From contig NW_025931701.1 of assembly GCF_000764305.2 (NCBI RefSeq), positions 1-64,000 on the forward strand: a DNA stretch of 64,000 nucleotides, read 5' to 3'. Below, piece by piece: positions 34,161 to 48,237 of the stretch (within the stretch, counting starts at the first letter, position 1; each line of letters opens with the position of its first letter). The notes below the pieces were generated by a model, which saw nothing but the letters and a program-made list of their open reading frames with translations, ran no database searches and had not been told where the DNA came from. The position numbers were made by a program, and so were the translations under genes. Source of the stretch: Hyalella azteca. Its lineage: Eukaryota > Arthropoda > Malacostraca > Amphipoda > Hyalellidae.

Positions 34161-37071
34161 AACAACACTTAAACAGCAAGACCCTTGCATATTTTCTTTG
34201 TTTATGGACGACCATGTTTGCTATCTAGTGCAAATGGCTTTTATAAGTTCGAAGTACTTTCTCAAAGTCTCAGCTGCAATCACTTGAAATTTTCCCAACT
34301 CACAGTCCAAAAATCTTTCTTTCCCCAAAACGTTGGCTGAGTTTTTCCTCAACATTTGTGCCTCTTGAGGCAAGTTTCTTAGCGCGGTCTGCTGGAAAAA
34401 TTTGCCTCGTCGGGAGCGTTATTTGCGGCCGAGAAGCCAACCACTCACATAATAGGCCCGCTTCTCTGACACTTCCGATTACCAAAGTGGGAAAAATTCT
34501 TCAAGAAAATAGCTCCGACTAGCAGAATTTTCCGCCATACTTAAATAAACTCTTTCATTTCATTCTCTGCAGAAAATATTCGAGATGTATTGACTCGTTT
34601 GCTGGTAGCTTCTGAATGAGCTTCTTAGTCGTTACCGGCGATGAAGTGCTTTACTGGATGAATATTTTACCTCAGAAACGCCGGCCTACAATGAACCCAG
34701 GCGCTCTCGCAATGCAAATTCCCAGGACGCTCGTCCCTTTCTGAGAGCTTTTCTTGCTACCAAAATGTAAAAAATGAGCAAGTTAAAAATGTATCACAGA
34801 ATGTTACTATATGGATGTGCCTTTTAAAACGTTAACTGTCTTCTCTGCCTCCCTGAAAAAATTTTCCTCGAGATAAATGTTTTCAAATTGAAATTTTCCG
34901 GTAGCCCATTTCGATTAAAACTCAACTTAAGACGATAAATTTTCTTATTTGCGGATTAGGCGATGTAGTCACCTCGTACCAAGGTACCAGCATATACTGC
35001 TCAATATTACCCGGTAATGTATGGCATGCACGTAGAATTAGCGCTTTAGGTGCACAATTTATAATTGTAATGTTTGAGTTTAACTTTACTTCAATGACAT
35101 CGTGAAAGAATACAAGAAGTTCGATTAAATCAAGAGTGTTAAACTTGAAGATGCTCACGAAGTTAATTGAGCATCGTTTTCAAATGCCGCCATGCCGGCC
35201 CTTATACAAATTCGTAGCATCAATATTCTTTTTAGGCGATTTGACTTGCACGTGATCCGAGGATGGAGAAGATTGAAGAAGAACTTGCGCGTGATCTTAT
35301 TACGAAGAAAAAGGCTTCGAAGTGTGGATTTATGAGCTGATTTGATTTGTGAGTCTTGATATTCGCTCGACAGAGGCGAGCGAATAGTGAAAACACTCAC
35401 CCTCGCACAGATGAAATGAAAGGCAAAAATGGAAATACCGCATCGAAAATTGACAGCTTGTAAGATATTTTGGAAGAATCTACCTATTTTTCAAAAAAAA
35501 TGTATAAACTATTATGTATGGACATTTCATAAGAAATGAGAGCCTGTAGCATCCAAGAGCGGATCAATACGTAATATATTCCTGGGTTATGGCTACCGAA
35601 ATTAGTACAAAATATAGCTAAGCTAATTTCGGCTTGTACACATGAAAGTCGGCTTGGGCATGTGTAGTTTCAGCTTCTTTTAAGCTCTACTACAAAATTA
35701 ACAAAAATTATGTTTACTTATTCTTCCATTCAAGAAACGACAAGCTGGGTTCATCATAAACTGAACTTTTTGATAAATAGTGCAACCATAGCAGGTAGAA
35801 ATTTCACCAAAATGAGCTACAGAATTAATGAGCTCGAAGTGTACTCTCGCGGGGACGCTTGTACTGACAAATAATTTGGATATTAATTATGCGCGAGCTG
35901 CCATAATAAGCATTATGTAGGAGCAATAAAGATCATTCAGTAGGAGCAAGCTACAAAAATTTCTAATTTGCAGTTGGTATAAAGCCTTCTAAGGTGTGGA
36001 ACATATGACTGCGTTACTCGCGTTGATTATTTAATTATTACATTATGTTTCTTTCCATTTTCTAGCAGTGAAAGGCCTACTGAAGGCAGTTGTACTCTCT
36101 CTCTGTACGTCCGCTCGTCATCGACCTGCATTTGGCTGGCATTGGATTTAATTACCTGCCAAGAACTCAATTATTCTCATGGCCGACTCAGGCTGTAGGG
36201 GGGCAGGTGACTCGGTTTCTCGTTTATGAGCTTGTCGAGGTTGTGGTCTCGGTTGTGTTTTTAAAAAGATGTGAAATAATGGCTCAGTAACTCAGGTCGA
36301 TGGCAAAGTGTCATGGATTTCATTCACAATAAATGGATTTCAAGATAAGCGTTGTTTCATTGCTTTTACAATTTTGAATATACTTTTGAATTTTGCGATA
36401 CCTTTCACGTTTATTTTACTATGACGATTAGTTCATGTCAGAATTCACACCTCGCTGATGCTCCTGTATAAAATTTGAAAATTTGTTGGAATATATCAGG
36501 GCTGCCTCCGTCTCCATTTCAACTATTCGTTCAAAAGTATTTGATTTTCCAATTTGTTGCGTTACGGTACAGGGTCTTTTACCATCATCTTTAAATATAT
36601 GATCCCTGAACTGTGCACATTTTGAGTTTCTGCTGTTCCAAATTTTACTCTAATCTAAATAGCTTTCACTTACTAGATATTTCTGATACGAAATGTATTA
36701 ATATGACTGCATATTTCAAATAAATTATTCAATCACAGAGAAATGAAGCATTCGAATTATTCAACCCAAGGTGAGGTGCGGTAGTAAGCTTAGAATCACT
36801 ATTTTCTTTCTTCAAAATAGAATGTCATTGAAAATATTTAAATTTTCTTGGTAAATACGTTACGTGTTAAATTACCTTGTCGATCTGCACTTGTAAATAT
36901 ACGGCTCAGCTGCAAGCAGTGCAATGTACACTGAAACACATCGAGAGCAACAAGAAGCATGTGTAGCCGAGTTAAAACATTTTTACAGTTCAATTGTGTT
37001 CTAGATGCGATTTCCTGATATGGAGATCATTAATTTCACCATTTACATAATCTATATGGCACAGTAATACT

Positions 37072-37195
37072 TATATATTATTTTATATTATATTATATTA
37101 TATTGTATTATATTATATTGTATTATATTATATTATATTATATTATATTATGTTATATATATTATAATATTATATTATTATATTATACTTATATA
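37072..37195. repeat. TATAT/TATTA pentamer microsatellite
   Basis: About 120 bases built almost wholly of TTATA/TATTA pentamers, with occasional TATTG variants in the middle and TATATATTATAATATTA at the right. It is a simple repeat with no other content. Confidence 0.95.
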
Positions 37196-37573
37196 ATTCA
37201 GGATACAACACCGGACAAGATTTGAGCAGGAGTCATGACGTTAAACAAGTGCCAATATACTTCCTAAGAAGAATTTTTTTGCCTAATGAACAAGCTTGAA
37301 GTCACATGGATTGCACTGTGTTCTGAAGTTGTCGACTTCTGATTCTGTCCATTGCTCATTGAATCTAAAAAATATGTGACTGGAATGGATGGTCATTGAA
37401 ATTTGCTAATGATTCTCGTTGGAGGCTTGACGTCGAGATAACTACCCTAATGAAAATTGTTGTCTGAGCATCGATGATTATTGGTGGCTGGCATCGATGG
37501 CGTGACACACCCATGTTCCACCTATACCCTGCCATTGGCCACTCTTACCGAAAAACTCTTCTTCCACCAATAC

Positions 37574-37609
37574 CATCGATACTTCGTTTGCACAAATGAA
37601 GTATCGATG
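37574..37609. repeat. Perfect 12-bp inverted repeat with ATCGAT arms
   Basis: CATCGATACTTC, a 12-base loop, then GAAGTATCGATG. Further GCATCGATG words lie at about 37470 and 37492. ATCGAT is unusually frequent in this neighbourhood. Confidence 0.8.
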
Positions 37610-39115
37610 AGCAATAGATGGCCACCTCCAAAATGAAGTCGATAAAAATGTGTCCTTTAGTGTCAAATCCGATGCATTTGTATTTACTGATATTGCTTCA
37701 TACGATCACACATTTTGAAGACTACGTATACGCATCCACTGTGGCAGATGGCAGTATAAGTAACAACGTCAAACTTGTAGCAGTAACAAATTAGTACAGT
37801 ACTATACACATACCTCGCGAGAAATCGACTTGAAGATTTGTCTATGCCTTCAGAATTCGAGCTCCGATCTCTCACGCGCGACGCCAAGCCTTTATCGTTG
37901 AGCTGGAAAGGTGTCAGCACTTTAGTCATTTTAAGAGACTAAATTGAAGTATTGCAAGAATTACTTTCATCAAATGACAGAAGTTAATTCTGCCACCGTG
38001 ATTATTAGATGGTGGCACTAACCATTTTATTTGAACATGCTGTCATATACAGCCGATCAAAGAAACTTCGTTTGTCCATAACGTCCGACGGTTCAGCTCA
38101 GAGTTTCATAATGCGAACATTACATCAATTTTGACAGAGGTTCGATTCGAAATATTTCCGCCAAGAATATTCCTGCGTGAAATAAGGAAATGGTATCACT
38201 CGATGATTCTGAAATGTTAGGCCCAAAATACTTTCACCACTCATTGTGCGTAGTTACCTCTAGCCTAATATATAATTAGAAATCTGACGGTATAACCCAA
38301 TTTTTCCGTAGAAAATAAATTTAACTATCGAAGTCGGCGATAGAAAACCAAATTTTCATTCGTATCCCTGCGCACACTTTTTTGACGAAAAATTACCCAG
38401 AGAGCGCATATTTCAAACTGGAAATAGTCAAGATTACAGTGGGAAAGAAGCTCAACGCCGACGCACGCCAAAATAACAGGAAAGGTATGAACGTGTATTT
38501 ACCGCTGTCGACTACGCCAACATGGCTTTTGATAAACGCGGCTACTTGAGAATATTTTAAATATCACGAAATAAACATAATCGATGTATAAAATTCATAC
38601 TTAATGATACAATAAATCAGTATAAATTGATCGCAATTATTCAAGCACAACAAGTTGGCGCAGAGGCAAAATTCGCAACAAATTTATAAACGCCTTATAT
38701 CAGGGGAACATGAAATATTCGATTACCCATCATATTTTATGAAACCTAATTTTCTGCAACAAAAATTTCCATTGTTCCATAGACAATTTGTACCTAGAGC
38801 AGTCTGGTACGTGCTCAGTGGCTTCACTTTGGTTTAAAAAAATTGTGAACACCTTGATTCTGTCTGTCAGTTTCACTCGTAACCAGATTCACGCTTAATT
38901 TCAGCTAATTTTACTTGAAATAAAAATGTTACTAGCCAAGAACACCGAACGAAATTATGGTTTCGAATGACCCGCAACATAATAACACCTCTTCAAGTTG
39001 GATCAATTACAGGGGAAAATTTCTGCGTGCATTGCCCAGTCTGGGCAAACGGCATATAATCGTTGGCTAACATGAGATTTGCCTACAATGCGCCAGCGAT
39101 AATTCAAACCTTCTA

Positions 39116-39244
39116 AATCATCGATGATTCATCGATTACCGCCAGCCATACTCGACAACCTCTCGATTTATTAGTGTTTTACTGTCGATTTTGGGCAGAT
39201 GTGACAACACCGCTATCTATTATCGCTACTTATAATCATCGATG
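39116..39244. promoter_or_regulatory. ATCGAT-rich cluster
   Basis: A perfect 14-bp palindrome AATCATCGATGATT (39116-39129) is followed by TCATCGATTACC, CTCGATTTATTAG and TGTCGATTTT, and by a second AATCATCGATG at 39234-39244. ATCGAT-type words resemble DRE/Cut-like binding sites known in insects. Function here is inferred only from density. Confidence 0.35.
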
Positions 39245-40829
39245 CACCACCCTTGAATTTTATTTGAGTTAAACCATAATTTACCGACTATCAGTAAAAT
39301 TTATTTCTCATTGTGTAAATTTTGGATTTGTTTGATACGCTTGAGCAGGATATCTCTGTCATAATTTTTTATTCAATTTTATTGAAAAAATCGGTTAACT
39401 GAGCTTATCTGGACATTAATTAGAGGGAATATATTTTATTTTGGCGAATTGTCCTCCTACGTTTTTCATCAGTTCTCTATGAAGCCTGGCTACTGCATGA
39501 CATATGTCCATGGTTCAGTTACCCGTCCATCTATCTTGTAAACCGAACAATGTCTCGGCAGCTGCTACCAATTCGGTCGATTGAGCTGAGCGAAACTCGA
39601 CAATCTTTGTCTGTTAATCAAGCATCAATTTGTGTTAACGAATCTTGTGAGGACACTTCTGTTGGGATGCCGCCTTCAAGGATCGGGGTGCACAACCTCT
39701 CGCCTGCGTGCGTAATATATTTGTTAATTCAGTTTGGCTATAAATGACGTCACAGTAGAGTATTAAATTTCTATTGCTAGAAATTTCAAGCGCTATAAAT
39801 GTAATACTCATTATTTGAAGTGCTTTCATACAAGGAATACTAATGGCACAACCTCAGTGGGTTAATATAATATTAAAAGCACTTGTACATGATTGATCTC
39901 GTCTTCTCGATCTCGAAGTTAATAGCTTAACATTTTCGTCATAGTCGAGATCAGGTGCGATAAAATATTACTTAGAGAAATAATACTCAGTCGTGAGGGT
40001 CACTATTCCTAAGGTTTAAGGAAAACGCAATGGTTTTCATTTTTAGCGAGAACCATATTATTAGGAAATGACCAACATTTCTGGCTTGCCGACGTGGAGA
40101 TTTGGTTAGATAATAAGAAACTCAAACATTGTCCTCGAAACGAAATTTCAGTTAAAGAAATGAACATTAACCTGGATGTTAGAGCGCAGTGTTGCATGAT
40201 GAGGAAGCTAATTGACCACTTTGGTGCACAACCTGACTTACGGGCTTTAAAACAAATCATATATAACCCCACTCTTTGAAATATTTTTTCCTACAAATAC
40301 GACTTTTTATAGTAACAATATCAAATCTCAAAACGGCACCGTATCAGAAATCTCTCCTCTCTCAACTACGTTCATCGTAGATCCAATTTTTGGCAAGGGG
40401 AGTCTTCATAAAATGCACGATTTTTATTTCATGATCTTTGAGTCATTTGCTCAAGGCATTTTTTCTCTCGCGTTCCATCATATTTGAATGGTAAATAACG
40501 ACGAGCAGTAGTTTCACTTTGATTAAGATTAAATGATTGTTTATTATAACTTTTTAATTATCTTTCACGTTCTCCTGCTTATTTCTCTCACCTTTACATG
40601 TGACTATGTCCAAATTTGAATTTTGACTTTCACCAGAAACTGGAACCAAATTCGAAAAGGTGGAATAACTCACCCATTAACAGATTAGCAACTTTCGCAA
40701 CAAATTTTTATATCGTCTCCAAAGAAAATTCTTCATTGTGCCATAATAAAACTCGTATACAGATAAGATTTCTTCAATATTAAATTTGAAGATTTCCTGA
40801 GCTGATATCTCTCGTCCACTGGAGCTCTA

Positions 40830-41040
40830 GAGTCGTCCATGATCTTGAGCTGGCGCTTTGTTCTGAGAATCCCGGGGCGTTTCGTTGCAAGGCAAGAGCG
40901 GAAGAGCAGGAAATGGCCCGGCATCTCGGCTCTAATTGGCCTCGAGTGACACTTGTCGGGGCAGCGAGCGGCAGCGTCTGCTGCTAATGAGTTTGCTGTG
41001 GTGTCCATGAACTGCCCTAATGACGCCAGCCTCATGGCAC
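40830..41040. promoter_or_regulatory. GC-rich island with homeodomain-like sites
   Basis: A GC-rich block in AT-rich surroundings contains TAATTGG, GCTAATGAG and CTAATGACG (homeodomain-type cores) and GC-rich words such as CCCGGGGCG. A 100-codon minus-strand frame crosses part of it (40733-41035) but has no recognised domain. A conserved enhancer or an unrecognised exon are both possible. Confidence 0.35.
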
Positions 41041-43439
41041 GATGATATTTTGTCGGGTGCTTTCTTTACTGCAAGTCAATGTTTGCATTGACCTACTGGT
41101 AATGAGGTTCAAAATGCTTATTCCTATGAAGTTTAAGCCTTGAACTTCTTAACTTTTGGGAATTTTTCAAACTCGGGACTTCCAAATGATTCATTAATTA
41201 TTGATTCACGATTTGGAATTTAACAATTTGACTGCTTATTGCTGCGCCTTGAAAAACTATGTAATTCTGGCAAACTTGGGCAAGATTTTTGAGATGTTAC
41301 GAGCTGATGGAATCATACTCTCATCTATTCATTAAAATATCCCCATTTATTCAGTGGCTGCCGTTGATGTCAAATGTTGACAGGTTATTTTCTAGAACTG
41401 TAGTTAGAATATCAAAGGAGCGTTAAACTGTGATTATTTACTAGCGGCACAAATGCAAGTGCTTTCATGCAGCACTCACAAAACGACATAACTGTTCTTC
41501 TGTGGACTATAAAATAACGTCTACTTATTGTTAATAAAGTCTTAATATATGGTTCTACAAATAAGATTCAAGTCCATTTTTTCGGAATAGTTTTATCTAG
41601 GCTCTGGTCAAAATAGGAGAGTTCTAAAATCTGGCTGCAAAATATGTATCAACATTCCAGTTTCACATTCTTTACTTGATATTAATCCTCAAAGAAAATC
41701 GTTTTCAAAATGTCGATGATGTATTTGATTGTCCCCTTTTGTCTGAAATTGTGTTCTTTAATCTTCCTGAACTAAGTTGTGTCTGACAAATTAATTCAAA
41801 CAGTAGAATGACTGGCAGAGTAAACGAACACGCTTTGTTGTTTCAACATTTTGCTTAAGAAGTTTGCTTACCGATGTAGTAACGCACATCGTTCATTGTA
41901 TCCTAATAGGATGTGAATAGATTGTTGTCAAACGGAATTTCACGCTGACTTCAACTTTATCAGGAACAAAATCTGACGAAAAGAGTGGCCTGCTAACAAA
42001 GTAGGAAGTTCCTCCCGGACAGAAATGGTTCCGAAATGCCCTGGTAAAACTCTTCGCTCCCTTGGTAGTAGTTTGTTGCAACTTGCTCGCCGTGTCTGCT
42101 GTCAAGTGCGCAAAGTGTCAAAACAAACTGAACTTGAGAAGTCGTGCGACCGACCGGCCACTTACTTTTTGGACCTCTTTCGAAAATTTCCGTGATGGGC
42201 TTAGCAAACACTGCGCTGCACTTGTCACGCTTGGGCTCAAACTTTGACGGGAAAATCGTGTGCAAGTATAGAAGGCTTGTTAATCGGTAAAGCAAATTGT
42301 GTCTCTTTTTAAACATAGTTGAAATGTTCGTTTAATATCGTGATGCTTGAATTCTCGACCTAATTAGTAGTCTGGGACATTTTTGGACTAACTTGCATAG
42401 TTGAAAGTTCAAGTACTAATTCCTTACATCAAATAATGAAAATTACCACTTTCTAATGTCCACAATTCAGCTTTTGACACGGTCCCGGTACCCTGCTCAC
42501 GTTCCTGGATGAATGTTTCTATGAAACAGCAAGAGAATTTTGGAAGAAACTTTCGCCCTCTTATTCTGCGCTCAGAATCTCAATGCTCTTTAAGAAAGAA
42601 GTTTTGGCCCGCAACACAGCTCGTTTGGAGCTTCAACAATAATTGTGTATGGCGTATAGCCACTTCAGGGATGTTGCTCACGTGTTCGAAGTTGTATGTT
42701 TGCAGACATTCATTATGGCGGTTGCATTGGCGATGCTCAACTTTTGTTCCTCAGAGAAATTAATCACTAACACAATTTTTAACAAAGGATAATAGTTTTA
42801 TCGCCGATCCGTTTATGAATGTCAAAAACAACTAAATTAAAATCCATGCCTGAAGTCCGTTTCAAACAGTTAACCAATTGCATTTATACTGCTTATTTTC
42901 GGTTTAAATTAAAAGTTAAATTTTAGAACCCTTCCATTCATCGTGTTGTTTAAAATGTCATTTATAATTTTGTCTCCTCGTGGCTGTAATTTTCGTCTCC
43001 GAGACATCCTCACTTAATTGTTTATCCCTCAAAATTTAGCGCTGCTCAACTATAAAGACGCAATTAAAACTCACAACGCCGAAGAATTTCCTTCATGGAA
43101 GATAAATAACTAAAGTGCTCACTAGTTTAATCTCTAAACAGCGCTACGAGATTTTCTTCTAAAATAGTGAGCCAATTGAATTTATAGGCAAATATATAGC
43201 AATACTTGAAACAATATATTTTTTACTCCTTCCTTTCACTCATAAGGGGAAACAATATTTATGTTAAGTATGGTAAATTCACTTATCTCTTCGAAACCAT
43301 TAAGTAGTGCATACCTCTACACTAATGATTACACATTGAGAAGTAATTGACTGTGCCAATCACATTTGAATTTGCATTTTTACTCGAGTTCTTCGCGTAC
43401 GCATCCATTTAAAATGCAATAGTTGGAAAGTTTCTGCAG

Positions 43440-43730
43440 AAGCTGCACCATGGAGCAGAGTAGCAGACCTGCGCCATGGAGCAGAGTAGTAGAGCTGCAC
43501 CATGGAGCAGAGTAGTAGAGCTGCACCACGGAGCAGAGTAGTAGAGCTGCACCATGGAGCAGAGTAGCAGAGCTGCACCATGGAGCAGAGTAGTAGAGCT
43601 GCACCATGGAGCAGAGTAGCAGAGCTGCACCATGGAGCAGAGTAGTAGAGCTGTACCATGGAGCAGAGTAGTAGAGCTGCACCATGGAGCAGAGTAGTAT
43701 AGCTGCACCATGGAGCAGAGTGGTAGAGAC
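43440..43730 (-). repeat. Minisatellite, 26-bp unit, 11 copies, open in three minus-strand frames
   Basis: The unit is GCTGCACCATGGAGCAGAGT followed by AGTAGA, period 26. Because 26 is not a multiple of three, the three minus frames read the same three phases in rotation (MVQL, YYSAPW, TTLLHG), and none meets a stop inside the array. The resulting frames of 101-159 codons are repeat artefacts. Each copy has an NcoI-type CCATGG centre. Confidence 0.94.
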
Positions 43731-44616
43731 ATACTTGAACGGATTTTGACCATTCGCTAACTCTCAGATTCTCTGATTGAGTTTCATCCTTTATTTTCGA
43801 AGATTGGCTAATGCTGGCAACTAAAGAATTCCTGTGCACTCCTCACTGGTGTGAGCTTGTAATTTTCTTGATTGCTCCGGTTTTTGTTTGTAACTAAAGC
43901 ATTATGTCATAGTAAATCAACCAAGTATTTCAAGTGAATGAAAATGTTACACAAATTCACCTTCGTCATATTTTAATTGAAAATGTTTCGGCGAAATTTC
44001 TGGTATAATAGCCTTCTTCATGTGGCGATCCGTACTAAAATGCCTGCACTATGTCTCGGTTTACCTCTTTTAGCTGCGGCGTGGCGTGGCTGTGTATAGA
44101 TCCGAGCGCCTTTTCAGGTCCGTCTTATAGGTCGTGTCTTGCCAAGATGTTGCATTTACGGCCTTGGATATGGCCAGCAACATAATCTCTGTCATACGCA
44201 ATTCATCTCTGATGAAATGATGCTAATAGCTTACTGTAGTGCCTAATTCTGTTACTTCTTAACGCTCTATGTGATTTTTATTTCCACGCATGCACAGCAT
44301 ACTAATTAAGTTTTTATTTATTTAGACAGTTGAGCTGGCTTCATGTAAAATATTTCGTGAATGTTTGACAGCACTTGGAGCTATACAATTTCGCTATCTC
44401 AAAACCAGTAGAGAATATCGTAGCTATCTGGTAATAATATTGTTCAACATGTTTCCTGGTCTGTAATTGAACGTTGAAAATCCGGCATCGGATCCATTGG
44501 ATCCGGCATCGGATCCAAGCTAATTCCCGTTTAACCCTGCAAAGGTCGCGTGCAAAAACTGACCAAATTGGACAGCTTTTCGTTCACTTTCGTTACGGTC
44601 GATTTTCGTAAGCGTG

Positions 44617-44670
44617 GATTACATATGTAACATACAATGTAATCATATACACATTGATTACATATGTAAC
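44617..44670. repeat. Direct repeat of palindromic GATTACATATGTAAC
   Basis: The 15-base word occurs at 44617-44631 and 44656-44670, 39 bases apart. Each copy contains the palindrome TTACATATGTAA. ATGTAATCATA and ACATTGATTAC between them add further inverted matches. Confidence 0.75.
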
Positions 44671-47600
44671 CCGCTGCAGGAGTAAATTTGCGCTACCTGA
44701 TCAAGATCTAGAGCATCCAGAATATCACATGTCATATGCAGGCATAAACCGGTATCTTTGCTTGCTGCTAATATAATGGTAAGCAATGAATGACTAAATA
44801 GCTAATTGTTGTTTTATGCTTCAACGGTAAATTTTGGGTTGTGTGATCGTCCTCGAACGATTATTTTACGTATGTTATCTGATTAAAACGCATTTTTTCA
44901 AGTATCAATAAGCCATCAGCAAAAGTCAAATACCGAAATTCTTCAGCATTTTATCTTTGATTGTCTGACAAATCTTGGATGTACGGCGATTTGTAAAAAA
45001 ATGAACTTTCAAACGTCAAATTTTCATCACTTAAGTAATTATAAAATAGTATTCGATTCATCTAAATAATTGAATTATTTACGTATAAGTATCGGTTAAT
45101 AAGGCAATGCATTAATTAAAGTTACATAAGAGCCCATCCGGCACAGCCCTATGACGTCGTTGTTTACGTTGTGAGCTCAAGCGACCATTTCTGGCTGCCA
45201 TTTCCTTACCTCTTGCTGTAGAATTCGAAAAAAGTTACCACGTATCAAAGTAATATAGATTTTCGTTCAAAATAAAGTTATGATTCAAAATTGCTAATGT
45301 ATTGTTTACTATGGTCATTTTAGCATATCTTTACAATTATTGTAACATTTAGATTTTAGAACATTACGGTATTTACAGTTGCTTAACTCATGCTTTTATC
45401 GATTCATCTAACAAACTAGTGAGATTCGTTGTCAATTAGTTTATGGTCCACTAATGATCGATACGTGAACTGCTGGCAGCTGGCATGCGAAATAAAAATA
45501 CAAGAGACAAATGTATCATCTAACACAATTAGCCTCGTGTGAGTGAAGAGTATTTAATATGTACCATATTTACCCGCGCCAAATATCAACGTAAAGCATC
45601 AAGTGGTTAACAGCCGGTGCTATCCAGCGGTCCAACACATTTCTTCTCTCTGATGCCTTGCGCCACATTTTGCTCGGATCGTCCGCCTCTCGAGGGCCCG
45701 CATATGTCCTCCTTATTCATATTTCCTGGGTCGCGGCTCGGGTTATTTCACCTTAGGGAGGAAGGATGAATATTGGCAACCGATAAATTTGTCGTCTCCT
45801 GTGCCAAATGGCACCCTATGAGACTTGTCAGAGACTCTCCTCAAATTCACTCTCGTGCGAGGCTTGCGTAAAATAAAATGCGTAAAATCCTTCTCAATGA
45901 CCGAGCAAAAATCACGATTTGACGCTAAATTAGTCAAAAATTTCAGCTACTTTTGCCAAGTTGATTTCATAATGGAACTCCTATACATTTTTATAGGTAA
46001 CGGCTGTGACCCGAAAACTAGTGCGTGATGGGCGTACAAGCATTAAATATTATGCTCGTTTAGTAATGCTTTTTGTTATGAATCCATGAGAAGGTTGTTT
46101 GTTCGCAATCTTTTGCTATCTGTTTTCTTTCTCATCATTTTTTCCTTCTTTAATCAGTTTGTTTAAATTACCTACTTTCTACGAGCAGGATCATGGCATC
46201 CCCTTTGAGAGATCCTTGTGTAAATGAGTTCCTTCGTATTCGAGAGAAACACTTACATTAATTTCGAATGTTTGCCAAATAACCCTCACAATCTATACCC
46301 ATACCACTAAACCTAACCTAAGCCTTCACTTAACCCTCTACCGACTGACATGAGTAACAGGAGCAATATTGTCACAAGCCTACCCAAAAATTATACGTTC
46401 TTGTGAGCGCAAAATGACTTGCACTGATGGTTGCCGCCACGTACGACAACTTTAAAATGTTCTCTGTTGCGTACAAACGTCTTCAGGTTGCTACACTCAA
46501 TAGTTTACGTATAATTTAAGTTGAAAGTTGTGTTCGCGGAGAGTGATATACGGCGGTACAGGGTTAAAATGTTTACCAAGTTTAAATAAATATCTGTATT
46601 TCTGAATTGTCATCCACGATTTCTCGTGGATTGCTGCATGGCTGGCCGGTCAACCCAGGGTTATATTTCTTCTTATATATTCTGAATTGGTACAAGCGGC
46701 GTTGTAATGGTATTACGTTATAGACCTCATGAATAATTATTAAGAGTTTTTATTCAGTGAAAATTATTAAATTTAATTTATTAGGATTTTTTCATACATA
46801 ATTATTTAGATTATTTATCAAGCAAATTGTTTGATTCATATTTATTAGGTTCGTATTTTTGTGGAACAAAATATCAGGAGTTTTATGATGTTCTGTACTT
46901 ATATGGCGATAGAGCTCGTGGTATTTATATTTCAGAAAAAGCGTAGATCATCGAGAGAGATCAGATAGCATCGGAAGAGAGACGAAGGAGGTAACCACAA
47001 TTTACGTAAATTCGGATTGTTTCCTTTGTCACGTTCTCCTGAAGATCCGTATATATAGTCTGTAAAGTCTTGAGGAACATTGATAACGATATACCAGTTA
47101 CTAATAAATCGTGAGAAATTGCTGTACCACAAAACTGCAACGAAGACTCCAGTGGAGACTGTGCTGAAGTGTCCTTCGTTGACGTGAACCATTTTTACAG
47201 GAATCCCTCGTGCTGAATTAAAATTGATTCGATCCCATTTGAGACTCCACTTCCGGTATACTAAGAGAAGTTGTTGGACATACTTGGTCGCGGTGCAGGT
47301 TCTGTTTGAACCGCATCATCTATAACGGTTCCGCTTCATCGTCTAAATCACTCTTAAGACCATCTTGATTATTGGAAGAGTGGGATATTTATGGATATGT
47401 TTGACAGCGAAAGAGAAACAGCATATGTGTCTATTTATCATTGTATAATCTAGTGATTAATGTCCGAGCCACGCAGGAAACGTCATATTGATACCTGTAA
47501 GTAATATTGAGCATTTAGTGCAATTGCTGTATTGTTCTGTATTTATTGTGTTCTAATCAGCTATGAATGCTGATTTCAGCTGCCTCACAATATTCTTTTG

Positions 47601-48237
47601 GTTTCAATGCATTTTAATCATGAATACGACTTGATAACATGCGCCTTATGATCGCTCCCCGCGTATATACTGGATGGTCAGATTTTCTTGATTTCACATT
47701 ACAGCGTTTTTCATAGTATTTTTGCATCATGTATTTTTACGTAAATACTCGTAGATGGTGATTTTTGGAACGCAGAAACAGCAAATATATTATATCAAGG
47801 TTGTAAGAAAAAAATTTCAAGAAATACAATTCTCCGCGTAAAATTATTACAAATGTTGGTCTCGATACAAAAATTCAGTGTAAGTAATTCAGTGCAATTT
47901 TGACGTTCAAAAGCCATTTCATGTCAGTTACGTTGTAAGAATTTTTCCAGATTTTAATTTATATTGTGTAATTATTAACCTCTTCATAATTAATCGTACA
48001 TCATATTAATCGTATACAAAATTACTTCCTCTTGCACCCATTTAAATACCTCTAGATCTAAAAACCTGGCGCCCACGAACAGCATATCGCTGAAGCAAGA
48101 GTCTGGATACATAGATTAAACTATTTATTAAGGTCAGAGGGATACCAGTTTGCGTTGGAGGATTAGCCAATAAATGTTCCTATCACTCATACGTGTAATG
48201 CATGGTGCCTATTAACGCCATTCAGTAATTTAATCTT

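Larger units (their letters stand above)
34161..43439. other. Long intron stretch without a recognised gene
   Basis: About 9.3 kb. It contains the pentamer array at 37072-37195, the inverted repeat at 37574-37609, an ATCGAT-rich cluster (39116-39244) and a GC-rich island (40830-41040). The frame 39550-39747 starts MSRQLLPIRSIELSETRQSL and has coding-like composition, with a GTGAGG at 39647. It might be a small or alternative first exon, but I cannot support it. A perfect 10-bp inverted repeat (CCGAAATTAG..CTAATTTCGG) lies near 35598-35634. Confidence 0.4.

Noticed and set aside
43360..43839. 159-codon minus-strand frame
   Set aside because: Almost entirely the 26-bp minisatellite read through; equivalent frames are open in all three phases.
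46306..46325. CCTAACCTAA, telomere-like (arthropod TTAGG) words
   Set aside because: Only two units; similar single GGTTAGG words at 16920 and 17420 are also too short to mean telomeric DNA.
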